64,000 bases of DNA from Chryseobacterium candidae (GTDB taxonomy: Bacteria > Bacteroidota > Bacteroidia > Flavobacteriales > Weeksellaceae), in the NCBI RefSeq assembly GCF_004916905.1, contig NZ_SDLV01000029.1, forward strand, positions 62,001-126,000, given 5' to 3'. Made by a program: the position numbers and the translations under genes. Under the pieces are notes generated by a model. The model saw only the letters and a list, made by a program, of their open reading frames with translations, did not search any database and was not told the origin of the DNA. Shown here piece by piece: positions 9,150 to 17,958 of this stretch (positions are counted from its first letter, which is position 1; each line of letters begins with the position of its first letter).

Positions 9150-9770
9150 ATGAAAAAACTAGTAAATCTAATTTTAACTCTAATGCTAAGTTTAAGCATT
9201 GGACAAAATGTATTCGGACAACAACCAGCTTATGTTGGAATACCGAGTAGCAACTTTAACTATTTTGCATCAAGCCAACGAAATTCAAATTGGTGTTGGG
9301 CAGCTTCCTTACAAATGATTTTCAATTACTATGGAGTTAATATAACCCAAGAGCAAATAGTAGCAAGAAGTTATGGGGTTGACCCATATGGACAATTGCC
9401 AAATTGGACAGGCAGCTTTCAAGTGATAACAGCAAATTTGAATAATTGGAGTGTTGATAATTCAGGGAGAAGTTATGCAGTAGGTGCAACATTAAATTGG
9501 GGAGCACCAACGCCATCATATTTAGTACAAGAATTAACAGCACAAAGACCAGTGTTAATTGGTTATAGATCTGGTTCAAATTCTGGTCATGCAGTTGTTG
9601 TAACAGCATGTAGTTATATTCCATCTGTCTATGGACCTATCATCCAATCAATTGTAGTTAGAGACCCCTGGCCAAGTCAAGAGAATATTAACAATAATGG
9701 TAGAGCAGAGTATCCAGGACAGAATATTGCAAACCTAATGCAGGCTCATTGGTATATAAGAATACAATGA
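9150..9770 (+). CDS. Exported papain-like cysteine protease (C39-like / AvrRpt2-like fold)
   Basis: 206 residues with a signal peptide (about residues 1-23, ending near VFGQQ). The catalytic Cys lies in NSNWCWAASLQMIFNYYG, where Cys is followed by WAAS as in the papain-like family that includes AvrRpt2 and bacterial C39-like proteases. The catalytic His is in NSGHAVVVTAC and a partner Asp in VVRDPWPSQ. All three expected motifs are present in the right order, so the enzyme should be active. There is no T9SS sorting domain, so it may end up in the periplasm or leave by another route. The substrate is unknown. It is flanked by an upstream palindrome and downstream REP-like hairpins, in the AT-rich island. 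Confidence 0.82.
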   Translation: MKKLVNLILTLMLSLSIGQNVFGQQPAYVGIPSSNFNYFASSQRNSNWCWAASLQMIFNYYGVNITQEQIVARSYGVDPYGQLPNWTGSFQVITANLNNWSVDNSGRSYAVGATLNWGAPTPSYLVQELTAQRPVLIGYRSGSNSGHAVVVTACSYIPSVYGPIIQSIVVRDPWPSQENINNNGRAEYPGQNIANLMQAHWYIRIQ

Positions 9771-10257
9771 CAAAACAAAAACGGCAGGTAATACGATGAA
9801 CTAAGTCTCAAAAAATGATTATATAGCTATTCTAGATTTATTCGAAGAAAATACCTCGAGGCTTGCCTCGGGGTCAAAAGAGGAAAAGTTTGAAAAACTG
9901 ATGATTTTTCATAAAACTAAAAATAGAGTCTCTTCCATTGAATACCTCGGGGATCTGCCCCGGGGATCATTTATTTTTTGTTCTGCAAAACGGAAATTCC
10001 TGCTTTAATGTTCCATTTAACTCTCTGCTAAATCATTTTGGTTACATTCGTAAACATAAGTCATTTAGGGTTTTAATATTATTTTACTTAGTTGATTTTG
10101 ATAATAGCCAGAGTTGTATTGCAGTCCTTTTGGGACATTAACATACTAAACATTCTGCAAAGTATATTTTCATTTATTAAATTGCAAAATGTTTTGGTGT
10201 GTTGTAAAACGTCAAAAAATCTCAAAAAACAATAGCTTTACTTATAATTTTAAATTC
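9771..10257. other. Intergenic region carrying two REP-like hairpins
   Basis: No gene supported on either strand. The notable content is a pair of GC-rich hairpins at 9853-9874 and 9945-9965 (listed as a repeat) in otherwise AT-rich sequence. Confidence 0.5.
9853..9965. repeat. Pair of REP-like GC-rich hairpins
   Basis: Hairpin one: CCTCGAGG (9854-9861), loop CTTG, CCTCGGGG (9866-9873). Hairpin two: CCTCGGGG (9945-9952), loop ATCTG, CCCCGGGG (9958-9965). Both start after ATA and share the T-G wobble at the same position. The GC content contrasts strongly with the surroundings. This looks like the repetitive extragenic palindromes tied to IS200/IS605-like or REP-associated transposases; no such transposase is in the window. 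Confidence 0.65.
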
Positions 10258-10875
10258 ATGAAAAAATATATCATACTCTTTCTACTGCTTCCATTATGGG
10301 GCTTTTCTCAAAAAAAGATATCAAAGGAAGAGAAAGAGGTCCAGAAATTTCAGAAAGAACTGAATGCGGAATACCTTAACCCAAAAGAGACTCCGTTAAG
10401 AGGTGATAATTTAAAAAAATTTAAAGGGCATCCCTTCTTTCCTTTTGATACTAAATACAGAGTGACAGCACAATTTGTCAAATCAGAAGATACAAAACCC
10501 TTCGATCTTCCTACGTCTTCAGGAAAAACAAAGTCGTATCAGGAATATGGAAAAGCAACCTTTACGTTGGATGGTAAGCCTTATACTGTAACGCTTTACC
10601 AAAGTCTGGATTTGATCAAACAGGAAAAATATAAAGACTATCTCTTCCTTCCGTTCCGTGATGCTACCAATGAAAAAGAAACCTATGGAGGAGGGAAATA
10701 TATGGATCTTAAAATCCCGAAAGGAAATACTATCGTGCTTGATTTCAACCAGTCCTATCATCCTTTCTGTGCTTATAACGCTTATGATTATAATTGCCCC
10801 ATTGTTCCTGAGGAAAATAAACTTCCTGTAGAAATCCGTGCAGGGGTAATGTATGAAGATATCTACCATCACTAA
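10258..10875 (+). CDS. DUF1684 family exported protein
   Basis: 205 residues from the ATG at 10258, which begins a clear signal peptide (MKKYIILFLLLPLWGFSQ). A frame extension upstream to 10189 would put 23 hydrophilic residues before the signal and is rejected. The conserved DUF1684 core is visible: YLFLPFRDATNEKETYGGGK, then YMDLKIPKG, and the cysteine-containing end HPFCAYNAYDYNCPIVPEEN. The molecular function of DUF1684 is not known. The gene is followed after 6 nt by the GNAT acetyltransferase, so the two are probably co-transcribed. Confidence 0.85.
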   Translation: MKKYIILFLLLPLWGFSQKKISKEEKEVQKFQKELNAEYLNPKETPLRGDNLKKFKGHPFFPFDTKYRVTAQFVKSEDTKPFDLPTSSGKTKSYQEYGKATFTLDGKPYTVTLYQSLDLIKQEKYKDYLFLPFRDATNEKETYGGGKYMDLKIPKGNTIVLDFNQSYHPFCAYNAYDYNCPIVPEENKLPVEIRAGVMYEDIYHH

Positions 10876-10881
10876 TAGTAT

Positions 10882-11355
10882 ATGATACATTTAGAATTTT
10901 TTAAAACTGAGGATCTTTCCGGAGTCAGTTATCATTTGGATGACAATCAGATGAGGTTTACAGCGACTGCTCAGCAGGCTTTACAAAGCATCAGTGAGCG
11001 GGATGATGATGACGCATTTCCAGTGACGATATTTCAAAATGATCTGCCTGTAGGTTTTTTTGTCCTTGATTTTGGAAAAGATAAACTTGATCTTACGGAT
11101 AATGAAAACTCAGCTTTACTGCGTTCTCTGTCTGTAAATCCTCAGATGCAGGGCAAAGGAATCGGGAAAGCTGCGATGCTGGAAGTAGGTACTTTTGTCC
11201 AAAATCATTTCAAGACCTGCGATGAAATTGTGCTGGCTGTCAACCAGAAAAATGAATCTGCTTACCATATTTATCTTCAGGCAGGATATATTTATGACGG
11301 TAAAACGAGGATCGGAAGAAGCGGGCCTCAATACCTGATGTATAAAAAACTTTAA
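10882..11355 (+). CDS. GNAT family N-acetyltransferase
   Basis: 157 residues. The acetyl-CoA binding loop is visible as NPQMQGKGIGKAAM (Q/RxxGxG/A motif) at about residues 87-100, followed by VLAVNQKNESAYHIYLQAGY, the usual GNAT C-terminal strand-helix. Length fits a single GNAT domain. The acceptor substrate cannot be read from sequence. It starts 6 nt after the DUF1684 gene and is probably in the same transcript. A promoter for the next gene lies in the gap after it. Confidence 0.88.
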   Translation: MIHLEFFKTEDLSGVSYHLDDNQMRFTATAQQALQSISERDDDDAFPVTIFQNDLPVGFFVLDFGKDKLDLTDNENSALLRSLSVNPQMQGKGIGKAAMLEVGTFVQNHFKTCDEIVLAVNQKNESAYHIYLQAGYIYDGKTRIGRSGPQYLMYKKL

Positions 11356-11399
11356 TAAAATTTTAAAATCATAATTTTTTATCTGCTGATATCTTTCCA

Positions 11400-11407
11400 T
11401 AACTTTG
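11400..11407 (+). promoter_or_regulatory. -7 box TAACTTTG of the dehydrogenase gene
   Basis: Matches the Bacteroidota -7 consensus TAnnTTTG. Transcription would begin about 7 nt later, before the ATG at 11429, which rules out the upstream TTG at 11405 as start codon. Confidence 0.6.
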
Positions 11408-11428
11408 AGTAACATCAAATTACAAAAC

Positions 11429-12238
11429 ATGGAAATATCACTTCAAAATCAGGTGGCAGTAGTTACAGGAGCTTCCAGCGGGATCGGTTCAGGAATTGCA
11501 AAATCATTGGCTGCAGCAGGAGCAACAGTGATCGTCAATCATTCCTCGGAAAGATCTACGGATGAAGCTAAAGCCGTCTTAAAGGAAATAACGGACGCCG
11601 GAGGAAAGGGAATGACCTACCAATGCGATGTTTCAAGGGAAGACCAGGTAGTCAGAATGTTTCAGGATGTCATTGCTGAATACCAGACTGTAGATATTCT
11701 GGTTAATAATGCAGGCATTCAAAAGGATGCGGAATTCACTGAAATGACTTTGGATCAATGGAATGCTGTCATCGGGGTCAATCTGACGGGGCAATTTCTA
11801 TGCGCCAGAGAAGCCATTAAAGAATTTTTGCGACGGGGAATAGATCCCTCTCGGTCTGTTGCCTGTGGAAAAATTATTCATATCAGTTCGGTGCACGAAA
11901 TTATTCCGTGGGCGGGACATGCTAATTATGCTTCCAGTAAAGGTGCAGTCAGAATGCTGATGCAGACATTGGCTCAGGAATATGGTGCAGACAAAATACG
12001 TGTCAATTCCATTTGCCCGGGAGCTATTCAAACTCCCATTAATAAGACTGCCTGGGATACTCCGGAAGCTCTCAATTCTCTCCTTACTCTTATTCCTTAT
12101 AACCGAATCGGCCAGCCACAGGATATCGGAAACTTAGCTGCATTCCTTGCCAGTGACCTTGCAGATTATATCACCGGAACCAGCATTTTCGTGGATGGTG
12201 GAATGACTACATTTGAAAGTTTTTCTACGGGAGGGTAG
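11429..12238 (+). CDS. Short-chain dehydrogenase, glucose 1-dehydrogenase-like
   Basis: 269 residues. Classical SDR features: the NAD(P)-binding TGASSGIG motif at residues 13-20, NNAG in the middle, the catalytic Ser in IIHISS and the YASSK active-site pair (Tyr and Lys), then PGAIQTP. A C-terminal YITGTSIFVDGG stretch is typical of glucose 1-dehydrogenases of this family. The start is ATG 11429; the in-frame TTG at 11405 lies inside the -7 promoter box. The next gene, a GH63-type glucosidase 84 bp downstream, suggests a role in sugar metabolism. The precise substrate (glucose or another polyol or sugar) is inference. Confidence 0.85.
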   Translation: MEISLQNQVAVVTGASSGIGSGIAKSLAAAGATVIVNHSSERSTDEAKAVLKEITDAGGKGMTYQCDVSREDQVVRMFQDVIAEYQTVDILVNNAGIQKDAEFTEMTLDQWNAVIGVNLTGQFLCAREAIKEFLRRGIDPSRSVACGKIIHISSVHEIIPWAGHANYASSKGAVRMLMQTLAQEYGADKIRVNSICPGAIQTPINKTAWDTPEALNSLLTLIPYNRIGQPQDIGNLAAFLASDLADYITGTSIFVDGGMTTFESFSTGG

Positions 12239-12322
12239 GAGAGTTCAAGGTTTAAAGTTTTCAGGTTGTTCCTAGAGTTTGAAACGGAATTAAATATTAC
12301 TCATTACTCATAATTATCGCTT

Positions 12323-14992
12323 ATGTCGGAAAAACAGAGAATTTCAGATGTTTCATGGAAAAAATGGGGTCCCTATGTCAGTAACCGTGAATGGGGGCTT
12401 GTTCGTGAAGATTACAGTGAAAACGGAGATGCGTGGAATTATACCAATCATGACACCGCAGAAGCCAAAACATACCGTTGGGGCGAAGAAGGAATATGCG
12501 GAATCTGCGACGATCTCCAGAAGCTTGTATTTTCTGTAGGATTCTGGAATAAAAAAGATAAAATGGTCAAAGAGCGGTTTTTTGGACTCACCAATGGACA
12601 GGGAAATCATGGTGAAGATGTGAAAGAATATTTTTACTATCTGGATTCTACCCCTACCCATTCCTATATGAAAATGCTGTATAAATATCCTCAAAATGCC
12701 TTCCCTTATGAACAGCTTGTAAAAACAAATGCAGCAAGAGGAAAAGAGGATGCTGAATATGAGTTGATTGATACCGGAATTTTTGATTACAATGAATACT
12801 TTGACATCTTTATCGAATACGCAAAAGAAAGTCAGAACGATATTCTTGTAAGATTAACAATAGTCAATAAATCTGAAAAGGAAGCGCCTCTGATAGTTCT
12901 TCCGACTGTCTGGTTCAGGAATACCTGGAACTGGGGATATGATGATTATAGACCACAATTGTCTGCAGAAGATGCAGATCATATTAAAATCAATCATCAG
13001 GATATCGAGGTTAAAAACGTATATGCAAAACAATCTTTAAAAACATTATTCTGTAATAACGAGACCAATAATGAAAGGCTTTATCAGTCTTCCAATGAGT
13101 CGAAATACTGTAAAGATGGGATCAATAATTTTGTGACAACTGGAAATTCTCAGACTGTGAATCCTCAAAATACAGGAACTAAAGCTTCTTTCTTTATGGA
13201 TGAAGATTTTAAAGCAGGAGAATCGAAAATATTTGAATTCAGACTTTCAGATAAAGAGGTAAGAGAACCTTTTAAAGATTTTGATATTCTTTTTGAACAA
13301 AGACAAAAAGAGGCAGACGAGTTTTATGCAGAAATCCAGAAAGGAATTGCTTCGGACGATGAAAAACTGGTTCAGAGACAGGCTTTTGCCGGAATGCTTT
13401 GGAATAAAATGTTTTATCATTACAATGTAGAAAAATGGCTGAAAGGTGATCCTGCAGAAATACCTCCGCCAAAATCCCGGGAGTCAATAAGAAACTTCGA
13501 CTGGAAGCATCTTAACAATGAACACATTGTTTCCATGCCGGACAAATGGGAATATCCATGGTATGCAACATGGGATCTGGCATTTCATACCATCAGCTTT
13601 TCACTGATAGATCCCGATTTTGCAAAACATCAGTTAAAACTTTTCCTGTTTGAATGGTATATGCATCCCAACGGACAGCTTCCCGCTTACGAATGGAACT
13701 TAAGTGATGTGAATCCTCCTGTACATGCCTGGGCGGTTTTCAGAGTATTTAAAATTGATGAATATTTAAAAGATAAACCCGACCTGGAATTTCTGGAAAG
13801 TGCTTTCCAGAAGCTATTGATGAATTTTACCTGGTGGGTGAATAAGAAAGACCTTAACGGTAATAATATCTTTGAAGGAGGATTCCTGGGACTTGATAAT
13901 ATCGGTGCTTTTGACAGGAATTCTGTTTTGCCCAACGGAGAACAGCTGGAACAATCGGATGGAACAAGCTGGATGGCCATGTTTGCTCTGAATATGATGA
14001 GAATTGCCCTGGAACTGGCTCTTTACAATAAAGTGTATGAAGAAATGGCGATGAAATTCTTTGAACATTTCCTATCGATTGCCCATTCACTGGATAATAT
14101 GGGAGATGAGAATTTCAGTCTTTGGGATGAGCAGGATGAATTTTTCTATGATGCTATAGCCTCCAGTGACGGAACACATATGTATCTCAAGTTAAGAACC
14201 ATTGTTGGATTAATTCCGATGTTTGCCGTTGAGGTCATCGATGATGAAATGATTGAAAACCTTCCCAATTTCAAGAAAAGAATGAAATGGGTACTGGATA
14301 ACAAGCCTGAATTGGCTTCTCTGGTTTCAAGATGGGAAGTGAAAGGACAGGATTCCAAACACCTTTTGTCTCTGCTTCGGGGACATCGCTTGAAAAGACT
14401 GTTAAACCGAATGTTGAATCCGGATGAATTTCTCAGTGATTACGGAGTAAGAGCTTTATCCAAAGAATATGAAAACAATCCCTACACATTAACATTGAAT
14501 GATACGGATTACAGTGTAAAATATACCCCTGCAGAAAGTGATAGCGGTCTTTTTGGAGGTAACAGCAACTGGCGTGGTCCGGTGTGGTTCCCTATCAATT
14601 TCCTTATTATTGACAGTCTTCAGCGCTTTTTTTTCTATTATAGTCCGGATTTTTTAGTGGAATATCCTACGGGAAGCGGTAATTATTCAAACCTCGATCA
14701 GATTGCAGATGCCTTAAACAAGAGACTCGCCAAGATATTTTTAAAGGATGAAAATGGGAAACGCCCGGTTCATGGGCAGTATGAAAGATTTCAGACCGAT
14801 CCGGATTTTAAAGATTATATCCTGTTCTACGAATATTTTCACGGAGACAACGGCCGTGGAGTAGGAGCTTCCCATCAGACCGGCTGGACGGGACTTATTG
14901 CTAAGATTCTTCAGCCCAGATTTTCCAAAAAAGAAATGGCAGCATCTGAAACAGAAATACCGGAGGATATTGGAAAAACAACAGGAAAGTAA
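12323..14992 (+). CDS. GH63-type glucosidase (MGH1-like)
   Basis: 889 residues with no signal peptide, so cytoplasmic. The N-terminal region (KWGPYVSNREWGLVREDYSE, then GDAWNYTNHDTAEAKTYRWGE) and a C-terminal (alpha/alpha)6 barrel with WDLAFHT, LPAYEWNLSDVNPP, EGGFLGLDNIGAFDR and GGNSNWRGPVWFP match large bacterial glucosidases related to GH63 mannosyl-oligosaccharide glucosidase and mannosylglycerate hydrolase. By family it hydrolyses alpha-glucosidic bonds of small glucosides; the natural substrate is not known. It follows the dehydrogenase in the same direction. Ends 14 nt before the convergent recO gene. Confidence 0.85.
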   Translation: MSEKQRISDVSWKKWGPYVSNREWGLVREDYSENGDAWNYTNHDTAEAKTYRWGEEGICGICDDLQKLVFSVGFWNKKDKMVKERFFGLTNGQGNHGEDVKEYFYYLDSTPTHSYMKMLYKYPQNAFPYEQLVKTNAARGKEDAEYELIDTGIFDYNEYFDIFIEYAKESQNDILVRLTIVNKSEKEAPLIVLPTVWFRNTWNWGYDDYRPQLSAEDADHIKINHQDIEVKNVYAKQSLKTLFCNNETNNERLYQSSNESKYCKDGINNFVTTGNSQTVNPQNTGTKASFFMDEDFKAGESKIFEFRLSDKEVREPFKDFDILFEQRQKEADEFYAEIQKGIASDDEKLVQRQAFAGMLWNKMFYHYNVEKWLKGDPAEIPPPKSRESIRNFDWKHLNNEHIVSMPDKWEYPWYATWDLAFHTISFSLIDPDFAKHQLKLFLFEWYMHPNGQLPAYEWNLSDVNPPVHAWAVFRVFKIDEYLKDKPDLEFLESAFQKLLMNFTWWVNKKDLNGNNIFEGGFLGLDNIGAFDRNSVLPNGEQLEQSDGTSWMAMFALNMMRIALELALYNKVYEEMAMKFFEHFLSIAHSLDNMGDENFSLWDEQDEFFYDAIASSDGTHMYLKLRTIVGLIPMFAVEVIDDEMIENLPNFKKRMKWVLDNKPELASLVSRWEVKGQDSKHLLSLLRGHRLKRLLNRMLNPDEFLSDYGVRALSKEYENNPYTLTLNDTDYSVKYTPAESDSGLFGGNSNWRGPVWFPINFLIIDSLQRFFFYYSPDFLVEYPTGSGNYSNLDQIADALNKRLAKIFLKDENGKRPVHGQYERFQTDPDFKDYILFYEYFHGDNGRGVGASHQTGWTGLIAKILQPRFSKKEMAASETEIPEDIGKTTGK

Positions 14993-15006
14993 AAAGATGA
15001 TCTGTT

Positions 15007-15693
15007 TTACTCAAATATCTGCTGAATAATTTCCAGTGAGGCCGGAGTTTTGAAATCCGTGATATGGTAATGATAATAGACCAAAAGACTGTCCAGGAAA
15101 TCTTTTCTTAAAGAAGGATGGATTTTTGTGGCATAAAAATCTTCTGCACAAAGCGCTTCTTTCCACAACAAGGAAATTTCTTCATTGAAAAGCTGATGAC
15201 TTATTCCCGGAGAAAAAGTTCCGGTCTCCGGATCTAAAAATCTGCCTTCACTCAATAATGGAGCTACACCCTGAATTTTTAAAAAAGAAAGCAAAAACAG
15301 AAGATGTGCCTGATAATTTTTATTCGTCAGCTCACTGATAAGATGATCAATTCCGGAATAGATCGGAATATTTTTATTCTCATGCTTAAGAATATGGCTC
15401 AGAAAATCTGAGATGAAGAAAATGACGGTATTGACCTTGATGTCTGTATAAATATCATTGTTTTTTACCAGTTCAAACTTTGAAACAGACGGGATTCCGT
15501 TGCCCCGCGATGGATTTACAGAAAAATTGAGCTGGCTCAGCGGTTGAAGCAAGGCTTTCTTTTTATTCTTTTTGGAATAAATTCCCTTCAGAAAATAGCT
15601 TTGAAAACCCTCTTCTTCTGTAAAACAATGCAATACAGCATCATTTTCTCCATATTTTATAAATGAAAGTAAAAAACCGTTTTGAGAATTCAT
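15007..15693 (-). CDS. recO: DNA repair protein RecO
   Basis: 228 residues. The N-terminal OB-fold pattern (NGFLLSFIKYGENDAVLHCF and the KGIYSKKNKKKALLQPLSQL basic loop) and the helical C-terminal half fit RecO, which loads RecA onto SSB-coated DNA together with RecR in the RecFOR pathway. Length is normal for flavobacterial RecO. It is the last gene of a tight minus-strand run. Its start codon overlaps the stop codon of porZ by one base, so translation is probably coupled. Confidence 0.9.
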   Translation of the reverse strand: MNSQNGFLLSFIKYGENDAVLHCFTEEEGFQSYFLKGIYSKKNKKKALLQPLSQLNFSVNPSRGNGIPSVSKFELVKNNDIYTDIKVNTVIFFISDFLSHILKHENKNIPIYSGIDHLISELTNKNYQAHLLFLLSFLKIQGVAPLLSEGRFLDPETGTFSPGISHQLFNEEISLLWKEALCAEDFYATKIHPSLRKDFLDSLLVYYHYHITDFKTPASLEIIQQIFE

Positions 15694-17957
15694 TAATTAA
15701 CCACTCCTATTTTGGCGGTAGCTTTATCAGATCCGTCTTCATTCGTCATCAGGACAAAATAAATCCCTGAGGCTACTCTTGTTCCTTTCTGATTATTCAT
15801 ATCCCATTCATAATATCCTCCGCGTGCTACGGCTGAGTGCACTACATTTCCTGCAGCATCTACAATTCTTATATTGGTTTTTTCTGCAAGACCCTTAATG
15901 GTTACTTTTCCTTTGAAGCTAGAATAAACAACAGGATTAGGATACACTACAACATCCCCGAAATTGGACGTTACATCTGCAACATCGCCCTGATATGTTA
16001 CAATACCATTATACGTTACAAAATATACTTTACCCGTTTTCTTATCAATCTTTATATCGGTAACACTATTCGTAGGAAGAGGTGAATTTTCTTTTGTAAA
16101 ATGTTTTATGGTTCTCTGACCGTCGGCAGACAGATAATAAACACCACCACCATCAACAGATACCCACTTGTAATCACCTGCATCTACCGCAACCTGAAGA
16201 ATTGCTGACTCTCTGAAAAGCTCTTCCCCCAAACCATTCTGCTCTATAACTATTGGCTCCACTTTAGGCTGAGCGCTTTTTATTTCTGATGCTGCGTTGG
16301 ACATGATCCTCAGACCACCGTCTGTACCGATCCATGCATCACCAGCCTTATCAAATGCTACAGATAATATTCCTCCTGAACTGTTAAATCCATTAGCCGT
16401 TCCCAGGATATAATCTGAATCATCGGAAAGGTTAAGAGCATTTTTATAATCATATACCCAGAAATTATTAGATCTTGGCAGAGGTGTCCAAAGCATGTTT
16501 TCATGGTAAAAAGTCTTTTGTATACCATCACTGGCAAGAACTATTTTCTTGATGAGAAAATCATCAGATGCTTTATCGTAAATTCCTATAGAAGGGTTTC
16601 CATCGTTGAATCCAAAAGAAACAAAGAGATTATTTTGTGGGTCTACAGCAAAACCTACAGGACGTCTGAGGTAAGGCTGTGCCCCCAGATTATAATATTT
16701 TACCAGTTCAAAATCTTTGCTTGTCGCATTATATTTCATTTTGTACACCCCGTTATCCAACATTGTATAATTGGTAAAGAGCACTTCATTACTGTTATAA
16801 GGACTTATAATAGCATCCAGTACATTGATGAAAATGGGACGATTGGGATTACTTTTATTGAAAAATGAAGGATAAATCCACTCTGTACCATTGAAATAAT
16901 AAAATCCCGGTTCTTGTGGCTGAATAAACGGATGGTTGTAGTTATTGGCTCTGGCGCCAGAGGAAACTAAAAGTTGGTTATTATCAAAAAGATTGATATT
17001 ATACGCAAAATTGAAGTAAGGGCCGGAAGGTTTAAAAGTATTGTTCCCTTCATCCTTAATCCCCGATAATACCGTTCCGCCTAAAATCTTTCCACCGGCT
17101 GTTAATGCAGTATTACATTCTTCACCAAGGCTTACTGCATTTTGCGATACTCCATTGATTCCATAAGTATATACCCGGTTATCTGTCACCACAATACTAT
17201 TAGAAGTAATCACCAGATCCCTGATTTTTTCAAAAGTAGTAGGAAGTTGTGTTGGTGTACCGTTGTTATAAATATAAGCTGCTGTAGCCGTTGAATACAC
17301 CAGTTCTGATTCTGAATCTATATGTTTGAAAGCTCCCGGAGCTTCCGTTGTCCAGGTAGAAAATACCGGAAACGTAGTATTCATTTGATGGCTTTTCAAT
17401 CCAGTATCCGTTACAGAATATACTTTATTTCCGAATATCGTGGCTTCATTACTTGCCTGATAAACACCACCGGAAAGGAAAAATGCAGAATCACCAAACT
17501 CTTTATTCTGAAGGTTAAATATGGAAACTCCATATCCAACTGAAATGACAGCCTGATCTCCTGTTATGGAAATATGGTTGATCTTTTTGTTCCCGTTATA
17601 TCCTGTAGCAATAGGAATATCAACAATATATTTGATTTCCTGTGGCGTAATGACGTCCATAGACCCGTTTTCATAACCGATAAGTCCTGTTTTAGTCTGC
17701 GGATTATAATCGAAAGCAGTAATTCCGATATTATGCAGCCCATTGGCTTTGGATAACTTCGTAATTTCTCCTGTTGATATTGTATAATAGAATATTCCGT
17801 TTTGAGTGGCTGCAATGATTTTTCCGTTGTCTTCTTTCATGGCTAAGACATTATTATAGGAAAACAGATCTGCCCATTTTTTGGATGAAATAACCTGAGC
17901 TTTTGTCAGCTGCAGGGATGCTAAAATACCAAGAGAAATTATAAAGAGTTTTTTCAT
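15693..17957 (-). CDS. porZ: Type IX secretion system component PorZ
   Basis: 754 residues with signal peptide (ending TKAQ). Two beta-propeller-like regions of the two-component-regulator type (for example IIAATQNGIFYYTISTGEI, DAWIGTDGGLRIM, KVYFVTYNGIVTY) are followed by a C-terminal type A sorting-like domain (VVYPNPVVYSSFKGKV to the end). This is the layout of PorZ, part of the surface attachment complex that, in Porphyromonas gingivalis, works with PorU, PorV and PorQ to release cargo and attach it to A-LPS. The genes before and after it are packed within 1-2 nt. Confidence 0.85.
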   Translation of the reverse strand: MKKLFIISLGILASLQLTKAQVISSKKWADLFSYNNVLAMKEDNGKIIAATQNGIFYYTISTGEITKLSKANGLHNIGITAFDYNPQTKTGLIGYENGSMDVITPQEIKYIVDIPIATGYNGNKKINHISITGDQAVISVGYGVSIFNLQNKEFGDSAFFLSGGVYQASNEATIFGNKVYSVTDTGLKSHQMNTTFPVFSTWTTEAPGAFKHIDSESELVYSTATAAYIYNNGTPTQLPTTFEKIRDLVITSNSIVVTDNRVYTYGINGVSQNAVSLGEECNTALTAGGKILGGTVLSGIKDEGNNTFKPSGPYFNFAYNINLFDNNQLLVSSGARANNYNHPFIQPQEPGFYYFNGTEWIYPSFFNKSNPNRPIFINVLDAIISPYNSNEVLFTNYTMLDNGVYKMKYNATSKDFELVKYYNLGAQPYLRRPVGFAVDPQNNLFVSFGFNDGNPSIGIYDKASDDFLIKKIVLASDGIQKTFYHENMLWTPLPRSNNFWVYDYKNALNLSDDSDYILGTANGFNSSGGILSVAFDKAGDAWIGTDGGLRIMSNAASEIKSAQPKVEPIVIEQNGLGEELFRESAILQVAVDAGDYKWVSVDGGGVYYLSADGQRTIKHFTKENSPLPTNSVTDIKIDKKTGKVYFVTYNGIVTYQGDVADVTSNFGDVVVYPNPVVYSSFKGKVTIKGLAEKTNIRIVDAAGNVVHSAVARGGYYEWDMNNQKGTRVASGIYFVLMTNEDGSDKATAKIGVVN

Positions 17958-17958
17958 A

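Noticed and set aside
9938..10141. 67-codon plus-strand frame after the cysteine protease
   Set aside because: Begins inside a REP-like hairpin and has no protein-like pattern.
11405..11428. TTG start upstream of the dehydrogenase
   Set aside because: Lies inside the TAACTTTG promoter box.
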